64,000 nucleotides of DNA from Bacteroides gallinarum DSM 18171 = JCM 13658. Its GTDB lineage: Bacteria > Bacteroidota > Bacteroidia > Bacteroidales > Bacteroidaceae. This document shows, one piece after another, positions 33,595 through 43,174 of the stretch; position 1 is the stretch's first letter; the number at the start of each line of letters is the position of its first letter. The notes below the pieces were generated by a model. It had not been told where the DNA came from, ran no database searches, and saw only the letters and a program-made list of their open reading frames with translations. The stretch is from assembly GCF_000374365.1 (NCBI RefSeq), contig NZ_KB894139.1:1-64000 (forward strand), in the 5' to 3' direction. The position numbers were made by a program, and so were the translations under genes.

Positions 33595-33624
33595 ATGTTT
33601 TCGTCTTATAAAAATACTATAAAC

Positions 33625-35538
33625 ATGAATATAATGAGAAACGCTTTCAAGAAAGTAAATAATGTACTATGGCTGATTATGGCCTTATTGATAACATCTT
33701 GCATCAACAAGGTAAGCGATGAAATCAAGGAGAGCAACATCCCAATCTCCTTTTCCGTTAAAACGGGTAAAACTGCTACCAAAGCAACCAAAAATACCTT
33801 TGACACCGGAGACAGGACCGGAATCTTTGCCATGCTGACGGGGAATTCTTTGGACAAACAACGATATATCGATAACCTGCTTTTAGAATGCGGTGAAGGC
33901 AGTACGCTGATACCCAAGAAAGAGGTTTACTATCCGGAGGGCGACGCCACACTGGACTTTATAAGCTACTATCCATATCAGGCTGAAAGTGCATCCAAAG
34001 GAAGTTCCTTACTGGACGTTGTTGTGCAAGCCGACCAAAGCAAAGCTACCGGCTACAGCCTCTCCAACTTTATGACCGCCCGTATAGAAAATGTACCTAA
34101 TAGCGAAAAAACCGTAAAGTTAGAGTATAAGCACCAGTTTGCGAAAATAAAGTTAGTACTTATGCCCAAAGAGGGCGAAGATGCGGATGATATGCTCAAA
34201 GCCAACCCCAGAATCATAGCTACCGGCTTCAAGACGCAAGTAGCATACGACCTGCAATCAGACAAGTTATCCGCTATTGACGATGCGAGTGAAAAGGATA
34301 TTGTTCCTTTCGGCACATGGAAGAAAAAAGGTAACACTTTGTCCGGCAAGGAGTTTATCGTTATTCCACAAACACATTCCGACAGCGGACAAGCTTTTAC
34401 CTTAGAATGGAACGGTAAAATCTACACCTGTTCTCTCCCCTCGGCAGTTATCAAGGAAGATACGGAATTGGAAATCTGTATCAATGCGTTGCAAAGTACA
34501 AGCGAAACCCTGACCGGAGTCATTGCCAGCATCAAGGAATGGGGATTTAACGAACAAGGAGAAAGTGAAAACAAATATGACATCACTGCCATCCACACAG
34601 CCTCATTGTCATTTAGAACATCTGACATCTACAGAATATATTATCGGGGAAGGCCCGTAGCAGAAGTCTGTCGAGAGTATCTTTACGCTACTTCCACCGA
34701 TGCTGTTGATTCTAAAGCAATTGTAGCCTATCCCGTACAAGACAATGAGCAGACAGACTTAATGAACGGTATTGTTTTACAACTACCGGATAAGACTGCC
34801 ATGATACACGGCGGCAAAGTGAGCTGGAATGAATCGGAGAACTTGTTGACCTACATCGCCGGACACTCCCAGCCCATCGAAAAGTTCTATATAGACGCAA
34901 ACAAAAAGATAGTCACGGAGAAACCTACCGAAACAACGTTAGCTATCAATGTCAGCAGTCATGTTATCAGGGACATACGAAATGGAACGTTACAAACCTA
35001 TCCTATCGTGAAAATAGGTACGCAATACTGGATGAAAGAAGATTTACAGGTAACCCATTATAACGACAGCAGAAGTATGCCTCTCATACAAACTCTTGGA
35101 GGAGGCGAAGGCTACTTCAAACGGGACGATTGTGACGCCTATTTTTACAATGGCGAAGTTGTCCTTACTGGGAGATTAGCTCCATTGGACTGGAAATTAC
35201 CGACAGAAAATGATTGGAACAGACTGAAAGAATACATAGGGGAGAATGCTTCCGTACTTAAAAAGGCAGGTGCATGGAGCCCGGATGTTAATTCCGCAAC
35301 CAATGAAACCGGATTCAGTATTCAGCCCAAGGGGCTGCTTCTGGAAAGAGGGAACAAAACAACCTTGATAAATGCAAATTCATCTACCGCCTACTGGGTA
35401 CACGACGGTACACAAAAGCAATTGGATAAGGTCGTAATGTTTACGAACAGTAATAACGACATAGCTTTAAAGAATGCCGTCAAACCGGAAGGAAAAGATT
35501 ATTATAACGCATTTTCCATTCGCTGCATAAAAGAATAG
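33625..35538 (+). CDS. Fimbrillin-family lipoprotein with C-terminal FISUMP domain
   Basis: About 637 residues. The lipoprotein signal peptide ends at the lipobox LLITSC (VLWLIMALLITSCINK), so the product is a surface or outer-membrane lipoprotein. Residues to about 330 follow the fimbrillin (Mfa/FimA) plan: ISFSVKTGKTATKA, FDTGDRTGIFAM, LDFISYYPYQ, VKLEYKHQFAKIKLVL. The last 180 residues form a Fib_succ_major (FISUMP) domain: VKIGTQYWMKEDLQVTHYND, WKLPTENDWNRLKEYIG, GFSIQPKG, AYWVHDGTQ, FSIRCIKE. There is no FimB-E-like partner nearby. The start could also be 33595 or 33634. The gene is more AT rich than flanking operons, which may point to transfer. Confidence 0.82.
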   Translation: MNIMRNAFKKVNNVLWLIMALLITSCINKVSDEIKESNIPISFSVKTGKTATKATKNTFDTGDRTGIFAMLTGNSLDKQRYIDNLLLECGEGSTLIPKKEVYYPEGDATLDFISYYPYQAESASKGSSLLDVVVQADQSKATGYSLSNFMTARIENVPNSEKTVKLEYKHQFAKIKLVLMPKEGEDADDMLKANPRIIATGFKTQVAYDLQSDKLSAIDDASEKDIVPFGTWKKKGNTLSGKEFIVIPQTHSDSGQAFTLEWNGKIYTCSLPSAVIKEDTELEICINALQSTSETLTGVIASIKEWGFNEQGESENKYDITAIHTASLSFRTSDIYRIYYRGRPVAEVCREYLYATSTDAVDSKAIVAYPVQDNEQTDLMNGIVLQLPDKTAMIHGGKVSWNESENLLTYIAGHSQPIEKFYIDANKKIVTEKPTETTLAINVSSHVIRDIRNGTLQTYPIVKIGTQYWMKEDLQVTHYNDSRSMPLIQTLGGGEGYFKRDDCDAYFYNGEVVLTGRLAPLDWKLPTENDWNRLKEYIGENASVLKKAGAWSPDVNSATNETGFSIQPKGLLLERGNKTTLINANSSTAYWVHDGTQKQLDKVVMFTNSNNDIALKNAVKPEGKDYYNAFSIRCIKE

Positions 35539-35573
35539 CCCGCCGGAAAAAGGCATTTCTCATTTCTTTTTCG

Positions 35574-35581
35574 TATTTTTG
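35574..35581 (+). promoter_or_regulatory. Promoter -7 element of the metF operon
   Basis: TATTTTTG matches TAnnTTTG, 49 bp upstream of the metF ATG. Confidence 0.6.
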
Positions 35582-35630
35582 TTCCCAATGTGCAGGATTT
35601 TGCCAGTTAGACAAAGACAACGAAGAAGAA

Positions 35631-36584
35631 ATGAGAGTAATCGACCTGATAAACAGTAACGAAAAAACAGCTTTTTCTTTCGAAATACTGCCTCCTCTGA
35701 AAGGTACGGGCATCGAAAAGCTGTACGAAACGATAGACACATTACGGGAGTTCGACCCCAAATACATCAATATTACCACACACCGCAGCGAGTACGTGTA
35801 CAAAGACCTCGGCAACGGACTGTTCCAGCGTAACCGGCTCCGCCGCCGTCCGGGAACCGTATCCGTCGCTGCCGCTATCCAGAACAAATACAATATAACG
35901 GTTGTGCCGCATATTCTTTGCAGCGGTTTCACCCGGGAGGATACCGAATACGTATTGCTCGACCTGCAGTTCCTGAATATTACGGACCTTTTGGTGTTAC
36001 GCGGGGATAAGGCGAAGCATGAGTCTGCATTTACTCCCGAAGGCAACGGTTATCATCATGCTATCGAGCTGCAAGAACAAATAAACCGGTTCAACAAGGG
36101 TATCTTCGTAGACGGCTCCGAGATGAAGGTTACCAATACTCCTTTTTCATACGGGGTAGCCTGCTATCCCGAGAAACATGAAGAGGCTCCCAACATCGAT
36201 ACGGACATTTATTGGCTGAAAAAGAAAATGGAGAACGGGGCAGAATATGCCGTTACCCAATTGTTCTACGATAACCGGAAATATTTCGATTTTGTAGAAC
36301 GCGCCCGCAAGGCAGGGGTTACCATTCCTATTATACCGGGTATCAAGCCTTTCAAGAAGTTGTCGCAACTCAGCATGATACCTAAGACTTTCAAAGTGGA
36401 TTTGCCCGAAGAGCTGACGAAAGAAATCCTGAAATGCAAGAACGATGCCGAAGCGCAACAGGTGGGTGTCGAATGGTGCGTACAGCAGTGCAGGGAATTA
36501 ATGGAACACCGTATTCCCAGCATCCATTTTTACTCCATAGGTGCGGTAGACAGTATCAAGGAGGTAGCCAGGCAGGTTTATTGA
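35631..36584 (+). CDS. metF: 5,10-methylenetetrahydrofolate reductase
   Basis: Reduces methylene-THF to methyl-THF for methionine synthesis, FAD-dependent, cytoplasmic. The 317-residue TIM barrel shows FSFEILPPLKG, INITTHRSEYV, PHILCSGFTREDTEYVLLDLQ, LLVLRGDKA and GVACYPEKHEEAPN, then AVTQLFYDNRKYFDFV and IIPGIKPF: the standard MetF order. It leads a probable operon with holB, ricT and gldH (gaps 79 and 54 bp, then an overlap). Confidence 0.96.
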   Translation: MRVIDLINSNEKTAFSFEILPPLKGTGIEKLYETIDTLREFDPKYINITTHRSEYVYKDLGNGLFQRNRLRRRPGTVSVAAAIQNKYNITVVPHILCSGFTREDTEYVLLDLQFLNITDLLVLRGDKAKHESAFTPEGNGYHHAIELQEQINRFNKGIFVDGSEMKVTNTPFSYGVACYPEKHEEAPNIDTDIYWLKKKMENGAEYAVTQLFYDNRKYFDFVERARKAGVTIPIIPGIKPFKKLSQLSMIPKTFKVDLPEELTKEILKCKNDAEAQQVGVEWCVQQCRELMEHRIPSIHFYSIGAVDSIKEVARQVY

Positions 36585-36663
36585 AATGGGTAACCGGCAC
36601 TGATAACCGCCAATCATTCGAATAGCAGATAATAAATTTTAATCGACAAATAGTTAAGATACC

Positions 36664-37788
36664 GTGTTTTTTAAAGATGTAATCGGCCAGGAAACAGCCA
36701 AACAGCGATTGATACAAGAAGTGCAGGCGGGACGCATTCCTCATGCACAACTGTTCTGCGGTCCGGCAGGGGTGGGCAAGCTCCCGCTGGCAATGGCTTA
36801 TGCCCGTTACATCTGTTGCCCGAACCGTACGGAAACCGATGCCTGCGGCGTCTGTCCTTCGTGTGTGAAATGGAACAAACTGGTACACCCGGACGTACAC
36901 TTCGTATTTCCTATCGTGAAAAGTGCCAAAGGGAAAAAAGAAGTCTGCGACGACTATATAGCCGATTGGAGGCATCTCGTATTGAGTAACCCTTATTTTT
37001 CATTGAACCACTGGCTGAATGAAATGGGAGCCGAGAACGGGCAGGCGATTATCTACGCAAAGGAAAGTGATGAAATAACCCGTAAGCTCAGTTTGAAATC
37101 CAGTGAAGGCGGATATAAGATAACCATTGTATGGCTACCGGAGAAACTGCACGAAGTTTGTGCCAACAAGTTGTTAAAGCTGCTGGAGGAACCGCCTGAG
37201 AAAACCATTTTCCTGCTGGTTTCGGAGGCTCCCGAAATGATACTGACTACTATCCTCAGCCGTACGCAGCGTTTCAACATTCGTAAAATAGAGGAAGCGG
37301 ACATAGCGGACGCCCTGCAACAAAAATATGGCGTACAACCGGCGGACAGCCGGACCATTGCGCATCTGGCAAACGGAAACTTCATCAAAGCATTGGAGGC
37401 TATCCACCTGAATGAAGAGAACGAACTCTTTTTTAATCTGTTCGTAAGCCTGATGCGTCTCTCCTACCAGCGGAAGATACGGGAAATGAAACAATGGAGC
37501 GAACAACTGGCAGCTATGGGCCGGGAACGGCAGAAAAATTTCCTCGAGTACTGCCAACGCATGATACGGGAGAACTTCATTTACAACCTGTACCGGAAGG
37601 AAATGAACTACATGACCCTTCCCGAGCAGAACTTCGCTACCCGGTTCGCCCCGTTCGTCAACGAACGGAATGTCGTAGGCATCATGGATGAGCTCAGCGA
37701 GGCGCAGGTGCACATCGAGCAGAACGTGAACGCCCGTATGGTGTTCTTTGATTTTTCACTGAAAATGATTGTTTTGTTGAAACAATAA
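36664..37788 (+). CDS. holB: DNA polymerase III subunit delta prime
   Basis: Clamp-loader subunit of 374 residues beginning at a GTG (36664), VFFKDVIGQETAKQRLIQEV, the usual N-terminus. The P-loop is degenerate (GPAGVGKLPLA at 33-43, Leu40 instead of Ser/Thr), as expected for non-hydrolysing delta prime. Zinc-binding Cys lie at 51/52, 61, 64 and 67 (CCPNRTETDACGVCPSC). The sensor-like segment LLKLLEEPPEKTIFLLVSEAPEMILTTILSRTQRFNIRKI with SRTQ follows. The C-terminal collar helices end the protein. Confidence 0.93.
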   Translation: MFFKDVIGQETAKQRLIQEVQAGRIPHAQLFCGPAGVGKLPLAMAYARYICCPNRTETDACGVCPSCVKWNKLVHPDVHFVFPIVKSAKGKKEVCDDYIADWRHLVLSNPYFSLNHWLNEMGAENGQAIIYAKESDEITRKLSLKSSEGGYKITIVWLPEKLHEVCANKLLKLLEEPPEKTIFLLVSEAPEMILTTILSRTQRFNIRKIEEADIADALQQKYGVQPADSRTIAHLANGNFIKALEAIHLNEENELFFNLFVSLMRLSYQRKIREMKQWSEQLAAMGRERQKNFLEYCQRMIRENFIYNLYRKEMNYMTLPEQNFATRFAPFVNERNVVGIMDELSEAQVHIEQNVNARMVFFDFSLKMIVLLKQ

Positions 37789-37842
37789 AAAGGCTTTCCA
37801 GCCAGAATAAATAAAATAGTAAATCGTCAAATAATAAATAGA

Positions 37843-39189
37843 ATGATGGAATTTAAACTACATAACGGAAGCGGTAATCTCTGTTGCAAAAGTTGCGGCA
37901 GGCAGGACAAGCAACTGAACACCTACGACTGGCTTGCCGACATTCCCGGCAATACGGAAGAATCGGATATGGTGGAGGTTCAGTTCAAGAATACCCGTAA
38001 GGGGTATTTCCGCAACAGCAACAAGATTCCTTTGGAAAAGGGAGATATAGTAGCCGTAGAAGCTACTCCCGGACATGACATAGGCGTGGTGACCCTTACC
38101 GGACGCCTTGTCCCGCTGCAAATGCGCAAGGCCAATATCAAGTCGGAAGCAGATATCAAACGTATCTACCGCAAGGCCAAGCAGGTAGATATGGATAAGT
38201 ACAACGAGGCGAAAGCCCGTGAACACAGCACGATGATTCGTGCCCGCCAAATAGCCCTCGACCTCAACCTCAACATGAAAATCGGGGACGTGGAATATCA
38301 GGGAGACGGCAATAAGGCTATCTTTTACTACATTGCCGACGAGCGCGTAGACTTCCGGCAGTTGATTAAGGTACTTGCCGAAGCTTTCCATGTGCGTATC
38401 GAGATGAAACAAATCGGCGCCCGCCAGGAAGCAGGCCGCATTGGCGGTATCGGGCCCTGCGGCCGTGAACTATGCTGTGCCACCTGGATGACGTCTTTCG
38501 TTTCCGTATCGACCAGTGCCGCCCGTTTTCAGGATATCTCCCTGAATCCGCAAAAACTTGCCGGGCAATGTGCCAAACTGAAGTGTTGCCTCAACTACGA
38601 GGTAGACTGTTACGTGGAAGCGCAAAAGCGCCTGCCTTCCAAAGAAATAGAGCTGGAAACCCAGGACGGGGTTTTCTATTTCTTCAAAGCCGATATCCTC
38701 AACAACCAGATAACTTACTCCACGGACAAAAATATCCCTGCCAACCTAATTACAATCAGCGGCAAGCGGGCTTTTGAAATTATCGGTATGAACAAAAAGG
38801 GTATCAAGCCGGAAAACCTATTGGAAGAGACGCACCGTTCCGAGCCCAAGAAACCGGTAGACTTGCTGGAACAAGAAAGCCTGACCCGTTTCGACCGCAA
38901 CCGCAAGAGTAAAAACGGTGGAGACGGAAACAGCGGAAACGGGAATGCCGTTACTAACGGCAGCCGGAACAGGAAGAAAAAAAAGAATGCCGGCAACCGC
39001 CCGCAAGGCGAAGGACAACCGGCAGCCAAGCAACAGCAGGAACCACCCAGGCAACAAGGAGACGGCAAACGGCAGCAAGGAGATGAAAAACGCCCGCAAC
39101 GGAACAACAACCGCAAACGTCCTCATAATAACAAGCCTAAAAACCAGGGAGACAAACCCGCTCAAAATGACAAACCGGCTCAAGAATAA
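37843..39189 (+). CDS. ricT: PSP1-domain protein RicT (YaaT-like)
   Basis: A 448-residue cytosolic protein. After an N-terminal Cys cluster (Cys14, Cys15, Cys18) comes the PSP1 core: VEVQFKNTRKGYFRNS, GDIVAVEATPGHDIGVVTLTG, KAIFYYIADERVDFRQLIK, and the metal-binding GGIGPCGRELCCATW and CAKLKCCLNYEVDCY, consistent with an Fe-S protein of the RicT type that influences RNA processing. From about residue 330 the chain is a disordered, Asn/Gln/Lys-rich tail with many NRKRP- and QQGD-type repeats. The 3' end overlaps the gldH start by 23 bp. Confidence 0.9.
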   Translation: MMEFKLHNGSGNLCCKSCGRQDKQLNTYDWLADIPGNTEESDMVEVQFKNTRKGYFRNSNKIPLEKGDIVAVEATPGHDIGVVTLTGRLVPLQMRKANIKSEADIKRIYRKAKQVDMDKYNEAKAREHSTMIRARQIALDLNLNMKIGDVEYQGDGNKAIFYYIADERVDFRQLIKVLAEAFHVRIEMKQIGARQEAGRIGGIGPCGRELCCATWMTSFVSVSTSAARFQDISLNPQKLAGQCAKLKCCLNYEVDCYVEAQKRLPSKEIELETQDGVFYFFKADILNNQITYSTDKNIPANLITISGKRAFEIIGMNKKGIKPENLLEETHRSEPKKPVDLLEQESLTRFDRNRKSKNGGDGNSGNGNAVTNGSRNRKKKKNAGNRPQGEGQPAAKQQQEPPRQQGDGKRQQGDEKRPQRNNNRKRPHNNKPKNQGDKPAQNDKPAQE

Positions 39190-39652
39190 GAGAACATACC
39201 TGAAATATATTTTTCTGCTGTTTATCGCAGGCGCATCGGGCGCTTGCGATAAACAGACGGTATATCATGCGTTCCGGTCTATTCCGCAGGAGGGCTGGAA
39301 ACGGCAGGATACATTGTTTTTCAACGTCATAGTACCCGACTCGCAGACTTACTACAAACTGACGCTGGAGGTTCGCAACCGCAATACTTATCCTTACCAG
39401 AATATCGGCTTATCCGTTTGTTGCAACGGTCCGGAAGCTACAAGATTACCGGTAGATACGCTGGAAGCGGTCTTGGCAGACAAGGAGGGAATCTGGAAAG
39501 GAGACGGCTGGGGCGGTCTATACCAATCGGCATTTCCTGCCGGAAACATAAGAATAGAGAAACCCGGCAACTACCTCTTTAAAGTAGCCTATACATTGCC
39601 CGACGACATCCTGCCGGGCATCAACGATGTAGGAATCAAGTTACAGCGGTAA
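39167..39652 (+). CDS. gldH: Gliding-motility-type lipoprotein GldH
   Basis: A 161-residue lipoprotein: signal peptide YLKYIFLLFIAGASGAC with the lipidated Cys, then YHAFRSIPQEGWKRQDTLFFNVIV and EVRNRNTYPYQNIGLSV, the GldH family pattern, and a C-terminal LPDDILPGINDVGIKL. In gliding Bacteroidota GldH is needed for motility; in non-gliding Bacteroides the role is unknown and probably concerns the envelope. The ATG at 39167 lies within the end of ricT, indicating translational coupling. Confidence 0.88.
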   Translation: MTNRLKNKRTYLKYIFLLFIAGASGACDKQTVYHAFRSIPQEGWKRQDTLFFNVIVPDSQTYYKLTLEVRNRNTYPYQNIGLSVCCNGPEATRLPVDTLEAVLADKEGIWKGDGWGGLYQSAFPAGNIRIEKPGNYLFKVAYTLPDDILPGINDVGIKLQR

Positions 39653-39671
39653 TTGCCACACAATTCCCCCT

Positions 39672-39729
39672 ACGGATTAAGCGGATTTGCACAGATAACG
39701 CGGTCATCCGCACATAAACTCCAATCCGT
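39672..39729. repeat. Nested inverted repeat ACGGATT/AATCCGT in a convergent gap
   Basis: ACGGATT (39672-39678) and GCGGAT (39681-39686) are mirrored by ATCCGC (39706-39711) and AATCCGT (39723-39729). The sequence GCGGATTTGCACAGAT resembles the arm of the 33-bp repeat at 7008. It lies between gldH and the convergent rodA. Confidence 0.5.
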
Positions 39730-39746
39730 GAACTCTGCAACAAGCA

Positions 39747-41204
39747 TCATACCAACCTTCTGTTTCTTCCCGCATCGATACGCAGGAAAATGAACAGCAA
39801 GATTGTAAAACCCCATAAGGAAGACCCGCCATAACTGAAAAATGGTAGCGGGATACCGATTACGGGGGTCAAGCCGAGTACCATTCCGATATTGATAAAA
39901 AGGTGGAACAGAAAGATGCTCAACACCGAATACCCGTACACCCTGCCGAATGCCGATTGTTGTCGCTCTGCCAGCACTATCAGGCGAAGTATAAGTACTA
40001 AAAACAAGAGTAACACCGTTGCCGAACCGATAAAGCCTTCTTCCTCGCCTACGGTACAGAAAATAAAATCCGTATCCTGCTCGGGCACATACTTGAGCTT
40101 GGTCTGCGTACCGTTGAGGAATCCTTTACCGGTCAAACCTCCCGAACCAATGGCAATCTTCGACTGGTTTACATTATACCCTGCCCCAGCCAAATCTTCC
40201 TCCATGCCCAACACAACCTTGATGCGAATCTGCTGGTGAGGTTCCAATACCTTGTTGAAGAAATAATCGCTGGAGTAAAGAAACCCTATCGACCCTATGG
40301 CGAACAAGGCTATGAGAAGATAGCTCAAATGGCGCTCGCTCAAAGACAGAAAGAATAAATAACATACCACAACTATGCACAGCCCCCATTGTACCCACAC
40401 CAGGTTAAAAGGTGTAACATATTCCGAAACAAGATAAGCAATGAGCATCACGATGAAAGAGCCGCCGATGATGTTCCGCGCCGGTTCCCATTTCTTCTTA
40501 TACACCCATACCATGCCGCCGGCAAAAAGCAAAATCATAGACAATACGGCAAACTCTCCGATAGGTGTCGGAGTATCCGCTATAAAAACCTGGTCGAAAC
40601 GGATTCCCACCACAAAATATACTACGGCGCAAATACCGGAAAAGAGCACCACACCGGGCATACCCTCCCGATAAAGCATCAGGAAGAAAGCCATATAGAC
40701 CAATGCGGAACCCGTTTCCCGCTGAAGGATAATCAGCATCATCGGTAGCAGGACAAGGAAAGCCAGCATCAGGGCGTTCTTCCAGTTTTTCATGGTAAAC
40801 GAATAGGTGCTCATATACTTTGCCAATGCCAATGCCGTAGCGAATTTAGCGAATTCGGCCGGCTGCAGGCTGACGGGGCCTAAAATAAGCCATGAACGGG
40901 AACCTTTGGTATCGGGTGCTATGAAAATAGTTACGACCAGCAGCAGGATAAGCCCTATATATATAATGTAGGAAAACATATCGTAGAGCGTATCTTCCAG
41001 CATCAGCAACACGAAACCCAGTCCGAACGAACAGACAATCCACATGAACTGCTTGCCTGCCCGGGTGGAGAAATCGAAGAAGTCCCGGTCGCCATAATCA
41101 TAACTCGCCCCGCAAACGCTGAACCAGCCGAATACAATCAGCATCAGGTAGATTACGAGCGTCACCCAATCCAACGACTTCCATATAGTATCTCTTCTTA
41201 TCAT
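39747..41204 (-). CDS. rodA: Rod shape-determining protein RodA (SEDS glycosyltransferase)
   Basis: Peptidoglycan polymerase of cell elongation, working with PBP2. The 485-residue membrane protein has about ten TM helices; SEDS signatures include GSRSWLILGPVSLQPAEFAKFATALALAKYM, LILQRETGSALVYMAFFLMLYREG, QSKIAIGSGGLTGKGFLNGTQTKLKYVPEQDTDFIFCTVGEE and IPLPFFSYGGSS. It is longer than E. coli RodA because of an insertion in the middle, as is usual in Bacteroidales. It follows PBP2 by 30 bp. Confidence 0.96.
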   Translation of the reverse strand: MIRRDTIWKSLDWVTLVIYLMLIVFGWFSVCGASYDYGDRDFFDFSTRAGKQFMWIVCSFGLGFVLLMLEDTLYDMFSYIIYIGLILLLVVTIFIAPDTKGSRSWLILGPVSLQPAEFAKFATALALAKYMSTYSFTMKNWKNALMLAFLVLLPMMLIILQRETGSALVYMAFFLMLYREGMPGVVLFSGICAVVYFVVGIRFDQVFIADTPTPIGEFAVLSMILLFAGGMVWVYKKKWEPARNIIGGSFIVMLIAYLVSEYVTPFNLVWVQWGLCIVVVCYLFFLSLSERHLSYLLIALFAIGSIGFLYSSDYFFNKVLEPHQQIRIKVVLGMEEDLAGAGYNVNQSKIAIGSGGLTGKGFLNGTQTKLKYVPEQDTDFIFCTVGEEEGFIGSATVLLLFLVLILRLIVLAERQQSAFGRVYGYSVLSIFLFHLFINIGMVLGLTPVIGIPLPFFSYGGSSLWGFTILLFIFLRIDAGRNRRLV

Positions 41205-41234
41205 TCTCCGTACTTCTAATGTTCGACTGTCTTA

Positions 41235-43100
41235 TTACCTTTCTTCATCCCCGTACAATATCACACGGTTGCTGAACTCTTCCGCACGTATCTCATTCTC
41301 CGGAGACAATTTTCCGTGCAAATACTGGTCCATCATCATGGCGCCGATAGGCACTCCGTACGTTGCACCGAAACCGCCGTTTTCCACATAAACCGCAATG
41401 GCAATCTTAGGGTCGTTCATCGGAGCGAATCCCATGAATACCGAATGGTCTTTACCGCGGTTCTGTGCCGTACCGGTTTTGCCGCATGCCTCCACACCCG
41501 GCAGAATCGTACCCACCATTCGGCAAGTCGCACTGCCTGTACTTCCGGTAACGGCGGCACGCATGCCCTCCACTACTTCATCATAATACGCGCGGTCTAT
41601 GGAAGTGACGCGCGGCGTGCGGTAGATACTGTCCAGCTCATTGTCCTGTATCTCCTTCACGATATGCGGAGTAATGAAATATCCCCGGTTGGCAATGGTT
41701 GCGCCCAGATTAGCTATCTGTAAGGGAGTAGCCAGGATTTCACCCTGCCCGATAGCGATACTGATAACCGTCAGTCCATTCCAGGAACCGCGGTATGCCT
41801 TATCATAAAACTTTGCATTAGGAATCAGACCTCGCTGTTCCCCCGGCAGGTCCGTACCGAGACGATAACCGAATCCCTGCGAAACCATATGGTCTTTCCA
41901 CACCGTAATGGCATTCTGGGGAGAACCGTACTTTTTATCGCCGAACATGCGGAACAGCCCCCAACAGAAATAAGAGTTGCACGAAGTGGCGATTGCCGGA
42001 ACCAACGGCAAAGGAGAACCATGTCCGTGGCAACCGACATGCAGGCTGCCGTAATTGAAACCGTGCGCACAAGGAAAAGTCGGGTAATCTTCGTGGATAA
42101 TTCCTTCTTGCAAGAATGTCAGTGCCTGTGCCGTCTTGAAGGTAGACCCCGGTGGATAGGCTCCCATGATTGCGCGGTTTAGCAAAGGCTTCCGCCTGTC
42201 TGTCTGCAATTTCCGGTGATTCTTCCCGCGTTGGCGTCCAATCATCAGATGAGGGTCGAAAGTAGGGGAAGACACCATGCAGAGTATTTCTCCCGTAGCA
42301 GGCTCAATAGCTACGATAGCTCCGATTTTATGTTGCAGCAGGCGTTCGCCCAACCGTTGCAAATCAATGTCGATACCTAAGGTCAGATTCTTGCCGGGCA
42401 CGGAAGGACGGTCGAACTTACCGTCCATATAATGTCCCTGAATACGTCCGTGGGCATCGCGAAGCAGGATTTCCACCCCTTTCTCTCCACGGAGATACTT
42501 TTCGTAAGACTTTTCGATACCCTGCTTACCGATATAGTCTCCACGGATATAATAGCTGTCCGCTTCAATATCTTTCTTGGAAACTTCTCCTATATCCCCC
42601 AACGCGTGCCCGGCAGCCTCATAGGTATATTGCCTGATTGTACGCCGCTGGATATAGAAACCGGGAAACTTGAACAGCTTTTCCTGAAACACGCCACATT
42701 CCTCTGCCGAAAGCTGTGTCATAAATACCTGATGCGTATATTTGGAATAGCCGGGATTCATCCAACGGTTCTTCACATCCTTCATGCGCTTACGGAACTG
42801 TTCGAGCGTTATGTTCAGCGCATGGCAGAAATCGAGAGTATCCAGTTGCGTCACCTCACGCGGCACGAATGTTATATCGTATGCCGGCTGGTTGAATACC
42901 AGCAACTTGCCGTTACGGTCGTAAATAGCACCGCGCGAAGGATACTGTACCTTATTTAGAAAAGCATTGCTATCTGCATTCTTCTTGTAATCATCCGTCA
43001 TAATCTGCAAATCGAACAGACGGATTATGTAGACAAGGACGATAACGACAGCCGCCATGCCTATCACATACTTCCGTTTCTCCAGTGTATAATCTTTCAT
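41235..43100 (-). CDS. mrdA: Penicillin-binding protein 2 (transpeptidase)
   Basis: Cross-linking enzyme of the elongasome, 621 residues. One N-terminal TM (VIGMAAVVIVLVYIIRLFDLQI), the dimerisation domain with YPSRGAIYDRNG, and the transpeptidase domain with active-site Ser319 in GSTFK (STFK 319-322), SCN at 373-375 and the KTG triad in ACGKTGTAQN. The bitopic topology and position next to rodA identify it as class B PBP2. It follows mreD by 74 bp. Confidence 0.95.
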   Translation of the reverse strand: MKDYTLEKRKYVIGMAAVVIVLVYIIRLFDLQIMTDDYKKNADSNAFLNKVQYPSRGAIYDRNGKLLVFNQPAYDITFVPREVTQLDTLDFCHALNITLEQFRKRMKDVKNRWMNPGYSKYTHQVFMTQLSAEECGVFQEKLFKFPGFYIQRRTIRQYTYEAAGHALGDIGEVSKKDIEADSYYIRGDYIGKQGIEKSYEKYLRGEKGVEILLRDAHGRIQGHYMDGKFDRPSVPGKNLTLGIDIDLQRLGERLLQHKIGAIVAIEPATGEILCMVSSPTFDPHLMIGRQRGKNHRKLQTDRRKPLLNRAIMGAYPPGSTFKTAQALTFLQEGIIHEDYPTFPCAHGFNYGSLHVGCHGHGSPLPLVPAIATSCNSYFCWGLFRMFGDKKYGSPQNAITVWKDHMVSQGFGYRLGTDLPGEQRGLIPNAKFYDKAYRGSWNGLTVISIAIGQGEILATPLQIANLGATIANRGYFITPHIVKEIQDNELDSIYRTPRVTSIDRAYYDEVVEGMRAAVTGSTGSATCRMVGTILPGVEACGKTGTAQNRGKDHSVFMGFAPMNDPKIAIAVYVENGGFGATYGVPIGAMMMDQYLHGKLSPENEIRAEEFSNRVILYGDEER

Positions 43101-43174
43101 CCGATTGCAAATTATAAATTATTAGATAATGACAGCACACGGATGTGTGCCGTACGCAGCTTGTAATCCGCCTT

